Of a DNA stretch of 48,255 nt, positions 38,506 to 47,314 are shown piece after piece. Source of the stretch: an uncultured Sphingopyxis sp. (GTDB taxonomy: Bacteria > Pseudomonadota > Alphaproteobacteria > Sphingomonadales > Sphingomonadaceae); NCBI GenBank assembly GCA_936933955.1, contig CAKZIN010000044.1:1-48255 (forward strand), read 5' to 3'. The stretch's first letter is position 1, and every line of letters begins with the position of its first letter. The translations under genes were made by a program, and so were the position numbers. The notes beneath the pieces are model-generated. The model was not told the origin of the DNA. It made no database searches and saw only the letters and a list, made by a program, of their open reading frames with translations.

Positions 38506-41391
38506 ATGGCAATCTTTCACTTCAGCGCAAAGGTCATCGGAAGGTCGAGCGGACGCAGCGCCGTAGCGGCGGCAGCCTATCGTGCAGGCGAGCGGCTGCA
38601 CGATGAACGCATCGACAGAACCCATGATTTCACCAACAAGGCAGGCGTCGTTCATTCCGAAGTGATGTTGCCCAAAGGCGCACCCGAGGCCTTCGCAGAT
38701 CGCGCCACCTTGTGGAACACAGTCGAGGCCGCCGAGAAGCGCAAGGATGCCCAGCTCGCCCGCGAGGTCGAGTTCGCCCTGCCCCGCGAACTGTCGAAGA
38801 AGGACAACATCACGCTGGCGCGCGAGTTCGTGAAAGCCGAGTTCGTCGAGAAGGGCATGATCGCCGATCTCAATGTCCATTGGGATATTGGCGAAGACGG
38901 CAAGGCCAAGCCCCACGCGCATGTCATGCTGACCATGCGCGAGGTCACCAAGGGCGGCTTTGGCGCAAAGGTCCGCAACTGGAACAAGACCGCGCTGATC
39001 GAACAATGGCGCGAGCGCTGGGCCGATCATGTGAACCGCGCGCTGGCCGAACGCGACATCGATACGCGGATCGACCATCGGAGCCTGGAGGCGCAAGGCA
39101 TTGCGCTGGAGCCGCAGGACAAGATCGGTCCCGCAGCCTCACGCATTGGCGGACGCGGGCTGGAGGCCGAGCGGATCGAGGAACACCGTGCCATCGCCCA
39201 GCGCAATGGCAAGCGGATCATCGCCAATCCCGCGCTGGCACTGGATGCGATCACGCACCAGCAGGCGACGTTCACCAGGCGCGATCTTGCCGCCTTCGTT
39301 CACAGACATAGCGACGGCAAGGAGCAGTTCGACGCGGCGTACAATGCCGTGCGCGCATCGCCCGATTTAATCTCCCTGGGTAACGACGGGCGCGGGCAGG
39401 ACCGGTTCACTTCGCGGGCAATGATCGAGACCGAACAGCGCCTGCATCGCGCCGCTGACGCAATGGCGCAAAGCACGGGCCATGCGGTCAATGACATTCA
39501 GTGTAACGCCGCATTCGCCAGCGCGGTAAAGCGCGGCCTAGTCCTGTCCGGCGCGCAGAAATCCGCCTTCGAACATGTATCCGCCAGCAAGGGCCTTGCG
39601 GTTGTCGTTGGCTATGCCGGAACCGGCAAGAGCGCGATGCTGGGCGTGGCGCGCGAGGCATGGGAAAGCGCGGGCTACACTGTGCGCGGCGCGGCCCTGT
39701 CCGGCATTGCTGCCGAGGGCTTGGAGAATGGCTCCGGTATTGCTTCGCGCACCATTGCGAGCCTTGAGCACCAGTGGAGTAAGGGTCGCGAGCAGCTCAC
39801 CTCCCGCGACGTGTTCGTGATCGACGAAGCGGGCATGGTCGGCACGCGCCAGATGGAGCGCGTACTGTCCCATGCCGCCAAAGTCGGTGCGAAGGTGGTC
39901 TTGGTGGGCGATCAGCAGCAGCTCCAGGCCATCGAGGCAGGCGCAGCCTTCCGGGCGATCCACGAACGCCAAGGCGGCGTTGAGATCAGCGAGGTTCGCC
40001 GTCAGCTATCCGCATGGCAGCAGGATGCGACCAGACACCTCGCCACGGGCCGAACTGGAGAAGCAATCCGCTCCTATGAAGAACGCGGGATGGTCCATGC
40101 CGCCGAGAGCCGCGAGGCTGCGCGCGCCGAACTGATCGAACGCTGGGATCGGGAGCGGCAGGCGAGCCCCGACGACAGCCGGATCATCCTCACGCACACC
40201 AATGACGAGGTGCGCGAACTGAACCAGATGGCGCGCGGGAAGATGCGCGAGGCTGGCGCACTGGGTGCCGATGCCACCATCAAAGCAGCGCGCGGCGAAC
40301 GCCAGTTTGCGTCGGGCGACCGCATCATCTTCCTGCGCAACGAGCGCGGTCTTGGGGTGAAGAACGGCACGCTCGGCACGGTCGCAATGGCCAGCGCACA
40401 AAGCATGGCCGTGCGCACCGACGAAGGCCGCGAAGTCGCGTTCGACACCAAGGATTATGCCCATGTCGATCATGGCTACGCCGCCACGATCCACAAGGCG
40501 CAGGGCATGACCGTGGACCGCGCCCATGTGCTCGCCACGCCGGGCATGGACAGCCATTCCGCCTATGTCGCGATGTCGCGCCATCGCGACGGGCTGGCGC
40601 TGCACTATGGCCGCAATGACTTTGCCGACCAGTCGAAACTTGTCCGCAACCTGAGCCGCGAGCGCGGGAAGGATATGGCGGGGGACTACAAGCCCGAACA
40701 GGCCTTCGCCGAACTGCGCGGGATCAGCTTCCGCGAGCGGGTCATGGAGATGGTTCGGCAGGTGCCGGAACGCGCCAAATCCATCTTCGGGAACTTCCGT
40801 CCGCAGGCTCGCCAGCTCGAACCGCTTCCGGTGCAGTCGAACACGCAGAACAACCAGCTCCGCGCTGTCGAACGCTATGCCCGTGCGCTTGGCGATATCG
40901 GGACGATGCAGGCCCAGGGCTTGCCCGTTCTCCCGCATCAGAAGGACGCGCTGGAGAAGGCAGGGAAGGCGCTCGACGCGATCCGGCCCCATGCCGCCAC
41001 CGATCTTGCCAAGGCACTGGATCGGCGTCCTGAGCTGCTTGCAGAGGCCGCAGGCGGGCGCAGCCAGGAAGCCATGCGCGCCATGCAGCACGAAGCTGCA
41101 GTGCGCACCGATCCGGCGCTACGATCCGAGCGCTTTGTCAGCGACTGGCTGGGGCTGAGCGCGGCGCGCAAGCAGCTTGAGCAGCAGGGCGACCGTGCGG
41201 GCGCCGCCCGCGTGTCGGCCAAGCTAACCGGGCTTGCGAAGGGGCTTGAGCGCGATCCGCAGGTCGAAGGTCTGCTGCGAGGCAAGACGCGCGAACTTGG
41301 CATCGATCCGAAGCCCGAACGCAGCATCGCCAATGATCTCACCGCAACCCTCACCCGCGAGCGCACCCGCGCTTTCGACATGGGCATTTAG
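38506..41391 (+). CDS. traA: Ti-type conjugative relaxase-helicase TraA (MobA/MobL family)
   Basis: 961 residues from ATG 38506, where the conserved MAIFHFSAKVIGRSSGRSAV begins. The N-terminal MobA/MobL relaxase has the active Tyr in AVAAAAYRAGERL (Y25) and metal ligands in KPHAHVML (H137, H139) with H125. The central RecD-like helicase has Walker A GYAGTGKS (369-376), then FVIDEAGMVGTRQMERV and LVGDQQQLQAIEAGAAF. Later motifs include GYAATIHKAQGMTVDRAHV. It nicks oriT, stays bound to the 5' end and unwinds the strand. The C-terminal 200 residues are helical, as in sphingomonad TraA. Appears complete. Confidence 0.95.
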   Translation: MAIFHFSAKVIGRSSGRSAVAAAAYRAGERLHDERIDRTHDFTNKAGVVHSEVMLPKGAPEAFADRATLWNTVEAAEKRKDAQLAREVEFALPRELSKKDNITLAREFVKAEFVEKGMIADLNVHWDIGEDGKAKPHAHVMLTMREVTKGGFGAKVRNWNKTALIEQWRERWADHVNRALAERDIDTRIDHRSLEAQGIALEPQDKIGPAASRIGGRGLEAERIEEHRAIAQRNGKRIIANPALALDAITHQQATFTRRDLAAFVHRHSDGKEQFDAAYNAVRASPDLISLGNDGRGQDRFTSRAMIETEQRLHRAADAMAQSTGHAVNDIQCNAAFASAVKRGLVLSGAQKSAFEHVSASKGLAVVVGYAGTGKSAMLGVAREAWESAGYTVRGAALSGIAAEGLENGSGIASRTIASLEHQWSKGREQLTSRDVFVIDEAGMVGTRQMERVLSHAAKVGAKVVLVGDQQQLQAIEAGAAFRAIHERQGGVEISEVRRQLSAWQQDATRHLATGRTGEAIRSYEERGMVHAAESREAARAELIERWDRERQASPDDSRIILTHTNDEVRELNQMARGKMREAGALGADATIKAARGERQFASGDRIIFLRNERGLGVKNGTLGTVAMASAQSMAVRTDEGREVAFDTKDYAHVDHGYAATIHKAQGMTVDRAHVLATPGMDSHSAYVAMSRHRDGLALHYGRNDFADQSKLVRNLSRERGKDMAGDYKPEQAFAELRGISFRERVMEMVRQVPERAKSIFGNFRPQARQLEPLPVQSNTQNNQLRAVERYARALGDIGTMQAQGLPVLPHQKDALEKAGKALDAIRPHAATDLAKALDRRPELLAEAAGGRSQEAMRAMQHEAAVRTDPALRSERFVSDWLGLSAARKQLEQQGDRAGAARVSAKLTGLAKGLERDPQVEGLLRGKTRELGIDPKPERSIANDLTATLTRERTRAFDMGI

Positions 41392-41398
41392 GAACTGA

Positions 41399-42175
41399 AT
41401 GATGGAAGACGATCAAATCGAAGAAGTGCAACTGGACCTCGAAGTTGAGGAACCGCCCGCGCCGGACCCTGAACCGGAGGCCGTGACGGAAACCGATCCG
41501 GCGACGGAAGCCTTCGCCCGTCTCGAAGGCGAGATGGCAATGGTGCGCCATACGGTCCAGAACATGGCCAGGGAGCGAGCCGACATCGTGATCCCTGACT
41601 ACACGGCAACGCTCGGCCAGATGGCCGATCAGCTGGCACAGGTCTCCAAGACGCTGACCGCAATCGGCAACAAGCCCGCCATCGAACTGACCCCGGAAGA
41701 CATTGCAGCTCAGATCAAACGCGCCTCGCTCGACATGCTGCGGGACAGCAGCGACCTGTTCCGGCAAGGCCGCAAAGACCTGGACCTTGCAACCGGTCGG
41801 CTCGCCGCGATTGTCGGGGGGGTCCGCACCGAGGGCGAGCAGAAACGCCAGACCTGGCGCTTCGCGGGCATCGGGTTGGCTGCCGGTATGCTGCTTTGGT
41901 CGATCCTGCCCGGCACCATCGCGCGGGCCATGCCCGAAAGCTGGCATTGGCCCGAACGGATGGCGGAAAGAGCACTCGGAGATTCGTCGCGGTGGGACGC
42001 GGGCAGCAGAATGATGCAGAGTGCCGATCCTCAAGCATGGCACGTCCTAGTTGCGGCGGCTGATATGCAGCGAGATAACCGCGACAATATCGAAGATTGC
42101 AGGAAACGGGCGAATTCGAGCGGGAAGAACGTATCCTGCACGCTCCAGATTCGGGCGCAAAACGGAGACGACTAG
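41399..42175 (+). CDS. Relaxase-associated membrane protein (DUF6118-like)
   Basis: 258 residues; GGA lies a few bases before two tandem ATGs (41399, 41402). An acidic, Pro/Glu-rich N-terminus (QLDLEVEEPPAPDPEPEAV region) precedes a coiled-coil-like middle (ATLGQMADQLAQVSKTLTAI), then one transmembrane helix (FAGIGLAAGMLLWSILPGTI) and a C-terminal domain with two Cys. It sits directly behind traA, an arrangement I recall from sphingomonad mobile elements (DUF6118; name not verified). A role in anchoring the relaxosome to the membrane or to a coupling protein is possible. Confidence 0.8.
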   Translation: MMEDDQIEEVQLDLEVEEPPAPDPEPEAVTETDPATEAFARLEGEMAMVRHTVQNMARERADIVIPDYTATLGQMADQLAQVSKTLTAIGNKPAIELTPEDIAAQIKRASLDMLRDSSDLFRQGRKDLDLATGRLAAIVGGVRTEGEQKRQTWRFAGIGLAAGMLLWSILPGTIARAMPESWHWPERMAERALGDSSRWDAGSRMMQSADPQAWHVLVAAADMQRDNRDNIEDCRKRANSSGKNVSCTLQIRAQNGDD

Positions 42176-42194
42176 CGCGCCGGAAATTGCCTTC

Positions 42195-42210
42195 ACGCAC
42201 CTAGGTGCGT
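42195..42210. other. Perfect 16-bp palindrome near the right end of the element
   Basis: ACGCACCTAGGTGCGT, with no spacer. It lies between the last element gene and the tRNA, 118 bp from the att repeat. It is too compact for a hairpin terminator. It fits a dimeric protein site, for instance for the integrase/Xis arm region or an AlpA-like protein. Confidence 0.45.
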
Positions 42211-42327
42211 CCCGGAAAGCCCCAGAATGTACTGGAAAAGCCCGCACATTGTGTGGGAGCAATCGTAGGAACGCCTTCTAAAACTACGTCAAATTGTATT
42301 TGAAAACAACGCACTAAGGCAGTTGAC

Positions 42328-42341
42328 TGGCGCACCCGACA
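42328..42341. repeat. Right attachment repeat (attR) within the tRNA-Arg 3' end
   Basis: TGGCGCACCCGACA, identical to 26600-26613. On the tRNA strand it covers the terminal CCA, the discriminator base and the 3' half of the acceptor stem into the T stem. The tRNA gene remains intact on this side. Confidence 0.85.
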
Positions 42342-42404
42342 GGATTCGAACCTGTGGCCTTTGCCTTCGGAGGGCAACGCTCTATCCAGCTGAGCTACGG
42401 GTGC
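42328..42404 (-). tRNA. tRNA-Arg (anticodon CCG)
   Basis: 77 nt with encoded CCA. Acceptor stem GCACCCG pairs with CGGGTGC; D arm GCTC...GAGC; anticodon stem TTGCC/GGCAA around loop CTCCGAA, giving anticodon CCG; T arm ACAGG-TTCGAAT-CCTGT. All stems pair. Its 3' end is the integration target of the neighbouring element. Confidence 0.97.
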
Positions 42405-42448
42405 GTGGCGCGGGGCCTTAGCAATGCGCGGCGCGCGTCGCCAGTGCC

Positions 42449-43222
42449 TCAGCGTGCTTTTTCTGCGAGTGCGGCTTGCAGCGCCAGCGCTGCGGCGGGG
42501 GCGCGTTCTTTGGCGCCGTTGATCATAAACAGGAACACCTCGCGCCCGCCCACCGCCCAGCCCCGCGCGCGCTCTGCCCAATGTTGCAACTCCTCGGCGG
42601 AGTAGCCCGTCTCTATCTCCGCGCGTTGTCGCTGCAGGCGGGCGTAGACGAACGGCGCCCCCACGGTCGCATCGATACAAGGGTAGGTCTCGTCGTCGGC
42701 GAACACCACCGTCGCCCCGCGGGCGTGGCACAAGTCCGCAAAGCGCGGGTCGGCGAAGCTTTCGTGGCGCGGTTCGAGCGCGTGACGCAGCGGCACTCCG
42801 TCGTGCGCGTCGGGGAGCAGCGCGAGGAACGCTTCGACATCGTCGGCATCGAACTGCCGCGTCGGGGCGAACTGCCACAGGATCGGGCCGAGGTTAGGCC
42901 CCAGCGCGGTGAAACCCTGTGCCACGAACTGCGCGATGCCGTCGCCGGCCTCCGCCAGCGCCTTGCGGCTGGCGACGTAACGCGACCCTTTGAGCGAGAA
43001 GCGGAAGTCGGGCGGCAAGTCTGTTGCCCAGGCCGCCCAGCTCGCCGGTTTTTGCCGACCGTAAAAGGTCGCGTTGATCTCGATCGCGCCCATTTTGGCG
43101 ACCGCGTAGGCGCGCTCGTCGGCCTGGCGCAGCCCTTTCGGGTAGAAGGTCTCGCGCCACGGGGCGAAGGTCCACCCGCCGATGCCGACGCGGATCGGGC
43201 CGAGGCTGTCGTCCTTGCTCAT
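42449..43222 (-). CDS. DUF72 (YecE-like) protein
   Basis: 257 residues from ATG 43222. DUF72 TIM-barrel signatures: IRVGIGGWTFAPWRETFYP at the N-terminus, AIEINATFYGRQKPASWAAW, FRFSLKGSRYVASRKALA, LGPILWQFAP and late MINGAKERAPAAALAL. The biochemical function of the family is unknown. A longer N-terminus (to 43303) would overlap the divergent amidase start and is not conserved. Confidence 0.92.
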   Translation of the reverse strand: MSKDDSLGPIRVGIGGWTFAPWRETFYPKGLRQADERAYAVAKMGAIEINATFYGRQKPASWAAWATDLPPDFRFSLKGSRYVASRKALAEAGDGIAQFVAQGFTALGPNLGPILWQFAPTRQFDADDVEAFLALLPDAHDGVPLRHALEPRHESFADPRFADLCHARGATVVFADDETYPCIDATVGAPFVYARLQRQRAEIETGYSAEELQHWAERARGWAVGGREVFLFMINGAKERAPAAALALQAALAEKAR

Positions 43223-43281
43223 GACGCGCAGCCTACCCGCCGCCGATGACAAGCGCGAGGGGCTGTGCGATGGCTGGCGCC

Positions 43282-44142
43282 ATGACGACGATCCCGACGA
43301 CAATCACAGTGGCGGCGCTGCAATGCGCGCTTGGCGGCTCGGCCGAGGAGAATATCGCAAAGGTGAGCGCGCTGGTGCGCGACGCGGCGGGGCAGGGCGC
43401 GACGCTGATCCTCCCGCCCGAGCTCTTCGACGGCCCCTATTTCTGCAAGGTCGAGGACGAAGAGCTGTTCGCCCGCGCGCAACCGATCGAGCGCCACCTG
43501 ACGGTACAGGCGATGCGCGAGCTCGCCCGCGAACTGCGCGTCACCATCCCCACCAGCGTGTTCGAGCGCGACGGGCCGCATCACTATAACACGCTCGCCA
43601 TGGTCGGGCCGGATGGGGAGGTCGCCGGCACCTATCGCAAGAGTCACATCCCCGACGGCCCGGGCTATGAGGAGAAATTCTACTTCCGCCCGGGCAACAC
43701 CGGCTTTCGGGTATGGTCGCATGGGTCGACCACCATCGGCGTCGGGGTGTGCTGGGACCAATGGTATCCAGAAGCCGCGCGGGTGATGGCGCTGATGGGG
43801 GCGGAGCTGCTGCTCTATCCGACCGCGATCGGCAGCGAGCCGCACGACCCCGGCCTCGACACGCGGCGGCTGTGGCGGCGGGCGATGATCGGCCATGCGG
43901 TCAGTAACGTAATGCCCGTCGTCGCCGCCAACCGCATCGGCGACGAGGATGGCCAGCATTTCTACGGCACCAGCTTCATCTGCGACGAATGGGGCGACAT
44001 CGTCGCGGAGCTGGGCGACGCCGACGAAGGCGTCATCACCGCCACCCTTGACCTCACCCGAGCCGCCCGCAACCGAGCCGGCATGGGCTTCTTCCGCGAT
44101 AGGAGGCCCGAGCTCTACGCGCGGATCGCCGAGGATCGGTAG
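43282..44142 (+). CDS. aguB: N-carbamoylputrescine amidase
   Basis: 286 residues from ATG 43282 (an ATG at 43270 would add four residues). Nitrilase-fold catalytic triad: E47 (LILPPELFDG), K120 (TYRKSHIPD) and C157 (GVGVCWDQWYPE). The HIPDGPGYEEKFYF and HDPGLDTRRLWRRAMIGHA segments are typical of AguB/plant-type NCPAH. It hydrolyses N-carbamoylputrescine to putrescine, CO2 and ammonia in the agmatine route. No agmatine deiminase gene is next to it here. Confidence 0.93.
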   Translation: MTTIPTTITVAALQCALGGSAEENIAKVSALVRDAAGQGATLILPPELFDGPYFCKVEDEELFARAQPIERHLTVQAMRELARELRVTIPTSVFERDGPHHYNTLAMVGPDGEVAGTYRKSHIPDGPGYEEKFYFRPGNTGFRVWSHGSTTIGVGVCWDQWYPEAARVMALMGAELLLYPTAIGSEPHDPGLDTRRLWRRAMIGHAVSNVMPVVAANRIGDEDGQHFYGTSFICDEWGDIVAELGDADEGVITATLDLTRAARNRAGMGFFRDRRPELYARIAEDR

Positions 44143-44144
44143 GG

Positions 44145-44918
44145 GTGGCACGCTTCGCCGACGGCAGCGCGGGCGACGTCGACTATGGTGAGGTAGGCGG
44201 CAGCTACGCGCGCTTCCGCCAGCCGGAACCCGAGATTGCGGCGCAGATCCACCGCGCGCTCGGCGATGCGCGGACGGTGCTGAATGTTGGCGCGGGCGCT
44301 GGGAGTTACGAGCCGACCGACCGCGAAGTGACCGCGGTCGAGCCCTCCGCCTCGATGCGCGCCCAGCGACCCGCACATCTGGTTCGCGCGATCGACGCGG
44401 TGGCGGAGGCGTTGCCGTTCGCCGATGACAGTTTCGACGCCTTGATGGCAACCGTGACCGTCCACCAATGGTCCGATCTGGAGCGCGGCCTCAGCGAAAT
44501 GCGCCGCGTGACGCGGGGCCCGGTGGTGCTGCTCGTAGGCGACCCTGCGCAGATGCACGACTATTGGCTCAACGACTACATCCCAGAGGTGCGGGACAAC
44601 GAGGCGCGCCGTTTCCCTGCGATCGACCGCATCGTATCGGCGCTGGGCGGTCGTGTTTCGATCGAGCCGGTTCCAGTGCCGCTCCACTGCCGCGACGGGT
44701 TCAACGAGGCATATTACGGCCGCCCGGAGATGTTCCTCGACCCCGCCGCGAGGCTTGCTTGCTCGAGCTGGAGCTTGGTGCCGCAAGCGGCCGTCGAACG
44801 CTTTGTGCAAAACCTTAGCGCGGACCTCGCAAGCGGCGCGTGGGACGCGAACCACGGCCATTTGCGCCATCAGCCCTATTTCGATGGGCCGCTGCGGTTG
44901 GTGGTGGGATTGCCCTGA
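44145..44918 (+). CDS. Class I SAM-dependent methyltransferase
   Basis: 257 residues, GTG start 2 bp after the amidase stop. SAM-binding motif I VLNVGAGAGSYE, then VTAVEPSASMRAQRP, ALPFADDSFDALMATVTVHQW (motifs III-IV) and RVTRGPVVLLV. It belongs to the ubiquinone/menaquinone C-methyltransferase-like (UbiE-type) superfamily of unassigned small-molecule methyltransferases. Likely co-transcribed with aguB. Substrate unknown. Confidence 0.88.
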   Translation: MARFADGSAGDVDYGEVGGSYARFRQPEPEIAAQIHRALGDARTVLNVGAGAGSYEPTDREVTAVEPSASMRAQRPAHLVRAIDAVAEALPFADDSFDALMATVTVHQWSDLERGLSEMRRVTRGPVVLLVGDPAQMHDYWLNDYIPEVRDNEARRFPAIDRIVSALGGRVSIEPVPVPLHCRDGFNEAYYGRPEMFLDPAARLACSSWSLVPQAAVERFVQNLSADLASGAWDANHGHLRHQPYFDGPLRLVVGLP

Positions 44919-46643
44919 ACCAACGCGCGTCCAGCGGAAGGCCCCGAAGCGAAGCAGCGCGGAGCGCCGATGCCGGCCGGAAGTGATCTCGACTCGCTGC
45001 AATTCGAAGCGCTCTCGTGACGCAGGTCGGTAAGTGATGCGGCGGTTAGCGCCGTCAGCGGCACGGACTTCGAGGGTGTAGTCAACGTCGGGATTGCCAT
45101 ATTCGCCTGCCACACGGCGAACCACCGTCATGCCATCACGAAGGCCCGCCGCGTAGGCGTTCGAACGCTGGTCGACACCGACAACTCTCCCCGCGCGACT
45201 TGTCGCTGCAGCGTCGTAGCCGCGATCGAAGCGGGATGACTCGGTCTGGATCACGCGAAAACACGGTCCGAAGACGTCGGCCGGCAGCACGATCGCTTCA
45301 CCGCGGTCGAGGTGGCGCGCGATGGCGGTTTCGACATCAAAGCCGGTGCGTCTCGCCGCCATCCGGAACCCGCTCGCGGCGTCAGGTGGGCGACGGGCCG
45401 AACGCGCGATGTCGTCGCGCATCGAACGTAGCATCTGGTCCAGACCGCTGCCGCGCTGGGCGAGCTGGTGGTGCCAGATCGCCGCCAACATCGCCCCGCG
45501 TTGATAGGGAAGCTTCTCTGCGTCGATGCCGCCGGTCCATTGGACGCGAGCCGCTTCCGCATTTGGGGTCAGTCGAAACGTGGATGTGGCGCACGCCCGC
45601 AGCATTTCGTTCCAGTCGCGCGCAAAGCGGTCAGGGGTCCAGAGCCCCGCTTCCAACATCACCCGCCGCGTCAGATAGTCTGTAAACCCCTCGCTGAACC
45701 AATAGGCTTGCTCTTCATCGCGTGGCGGCAGCTCGCCGAGCTGTCGCGGCACCCAGGTGTGCATATACTCGTGGGCGATGAGCCAGCTAAGACCTTCGAT
45801 GTCCGCGCGGCTGTCTATTCAGGTCGCGAACGCGTCGCTCCGGCCCGTGCCGCTATAGCTCATCCGGTTGGGGGCAGGAGTGAGCGGAATGCTTGTTATC
45901 AAAAAGGGCGATTGCGAGCGGTCGCGCCAGAAATGGCGCTCAGCCTCCAGGATCGCGATGGCCGTTCGGTCAAAGGCTTCCCCGTCGAACTCGAACCTAC
46001 CGATACGCGCGATGCGCAGCGGTGCACCGTCAACCATGACTTGACGCACTGAGAGGCCGGGACCGCCGATGGCGATGCTCTCCGAAATGTCGCCAACTGT
46101 CCGCGGGCGGCCGCCCAGACCTCTCGCATGCTGAGTGTCGGAGGCGAAGCCGATGTTGGCGGGGCCACTCCACCGAAAGCTGGCAGGTGCGCCGGTGCGG
46201 CCGTCCGGCAAGGCGTAGAGAACCTCGCCCACCGCGTAGAACCACCCTGGACGGACGACGGGAATGGCCTGCCGACTGTCGAGCACCGTTGGGTCCGCCG
46301 CGTGCCCTGAAACGATACGATAGCGCATGGTGAGCGGCGCGCGGGGCGCGGCGCGAATGATGCGCCCACCGTTCGGCGCTTCGGTCACCGACTGCGCGCC
46401 CTCGACCTGAATGTCGCGCGTCCATTGTGCGAGACGCGCTTCGTCGGCCCACCGATCGATCCAGTCGATCTTGGTCTCCCCGTCGGCATCGCCGCGCAGG
46501 CGGATCGTCACCGCCAGCGCTGTGATGCTGCCATTCTCCACGACGGGAGCAAGCTCATAAGCGACCGCATCGTTCTGGCTTCGCGCCAGTGCAGGGGAGG
46601 CCGCCAACGTAAGAGCCAGCGGAACTGCGGTGAAATTTCTCAC
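44919..46643 (-). pseudogene. M61-type (glycyl aminopeptidase-like) peptidase with an in-frame TGA
   Basis: Read in one frame from GTG 46643, the product has a signal peptide (RNFTAVPLALTLAASPALARS), an M61 N-terminal beta domain and the pre-catalytic MSYSGTGRSDAFAT. A TGA follows at 45821-45819. The same frame then continues without a break: SRADIEGLSWLIAHEYMHTW with the zinc motif HEYMH, the third-ligand segment YWFSEGFTDYL, and a PDZ-like C-terminal domain. One base change explains the stop. The frame stays open past the expected end into the convergent methyltransferase gene, so the 3' end is uncertain (perhaps a second lesion near 44980). It overlaps the nth stop by 4 bp. Confidence 0.8.
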
Positions 46644-47314
46644 GCCAACCTCTCCCCCTTCTTCGGCCGCGCCGGCCGCGGCGCGAGGATCTTAGCCTCA
46701 TACCCGCACTCCGCCACCACCGGGCAGCGCCAGCATTCGGGCTGCCTCGCTTTGCAGGTGTGGCGGCCGTGGAGGATGAGCCAGTGGTGGGCGTGGCGGC
46801 GGTAGCGGGTGGGGACGACGCGTTCGAGGGTGGCTTCGACCTCCGCCACCGTCTTGCCGGGCGCGAGGCCGGTGCGGTTGCTGACGCGGAAGACGTGGGT
46901 GTCAACGGCGAAGGTCTCTGCCCCGAAGGCGCAGTTCATGACGACGTTGGCGGTCTTGCGCCCGACACCGGGGAGCGCCTCCAGCGCGGCGCGATCGGCA
47001 GGGACCTCGCCGCCGTGCCGCTCGATCAGCGCGGCGGAGAGGGCGATGACGTTGGCGGCTTTGGTATTGAAGAGGCCGATGGTGCGGATGTGCGCCTTCA
47101 GCCCCTCCTCCTCCAGCGCGAGCATGGCCTGCGGGGTGGTCACCGCCTCGAACAGCTTGGCGGTCGCCTTGTTGACGCCGGCGTCGGTCGACTGCGCCGA
47201 CAGCACGACCGCGACGAGCAATTGGTAGTGGTTGCTGAACGCAAGCTCGCTCTGCGGTTCGGGATCGAGCCCCTGGAGCTTGGCGAAAAAGCTCTCGATC
47301 GCCGCGCGCTTCAC
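46640..47314 (-). CDS. nth: Endonuclease III
   Basis: 224 residues from GTG 47314, overlapping the dapB stop. Complete HhH-GPD glycosylase: helix-hairpin-helix LEALPGVGRKTANVV with catalytic K120, D138 in AVDTHVFRV, and the 4Fe-4S cluster C187-X6-C194-X2-C197-X5-C203. It removes oxidised pyrimidines and nicks AP sites in base excision repair. The C-terminus is basic (RPARPKKGERLA). Confidence 0.97.
   Translation of the reverse strand: MKRAAIESFFAKLQGLDPEPQSELAFSNHYQLLVAVVLSAQSTDAGVNKATAKLFEAVTTPQAMLALEEEGLKAHIRTIGLFNTKAANVIALSAALIERHGGEVPADRAALEALPGVGRKTANVVMNCAFGAETFAVDTHVFRVSNRTGLAPGKTVAEVEATLERVVPTRYRRHAHHWLILHGRHTCKARQPECWRCPVVAECGYEAKILAPRPARPKKGERLA

Larger units (their letters stand above)
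26600..42341. mobile_element. Integrative and mobilizable element in tRNA-Arg(CCG), about 15.7 kb
   Basis: Bounded by 14-bp direct repeats, the right one within the 3' end of tRNA-Arg. It carries a tyrosine integrase near the left end, AlpA/excisionase-type HTH proteins, traD, traC, oriT and the TraA relaxase. The cargo is an SMR efflux operon, an AbiE toxin-antitoxin pair and a TerB/BrxD-like/BrxHI-like cassette. Codon and base use look less GC-rich than the flanks, most clearly at 27950-34260. No type IV secretion gene and no TraG coupling protein is present, so it is mobilizable rather than self-transmissible. Confidence 0.85.

Noticed and set aside
44115..44918. Extension of the M61 minus-strand frame through the methyltransferase gene
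   Set aside because: The plus-strand methyltransferase has clear motifs; the open antisense frame follows from high GC and carries no M61 features.
45819..45821. TGA in the M61 peptidase read as selenocysteine
   Set aside because: M61 peptidases are not known selenoproteins and no selenocysteine element or active-site cysteine equivalent is apparent.
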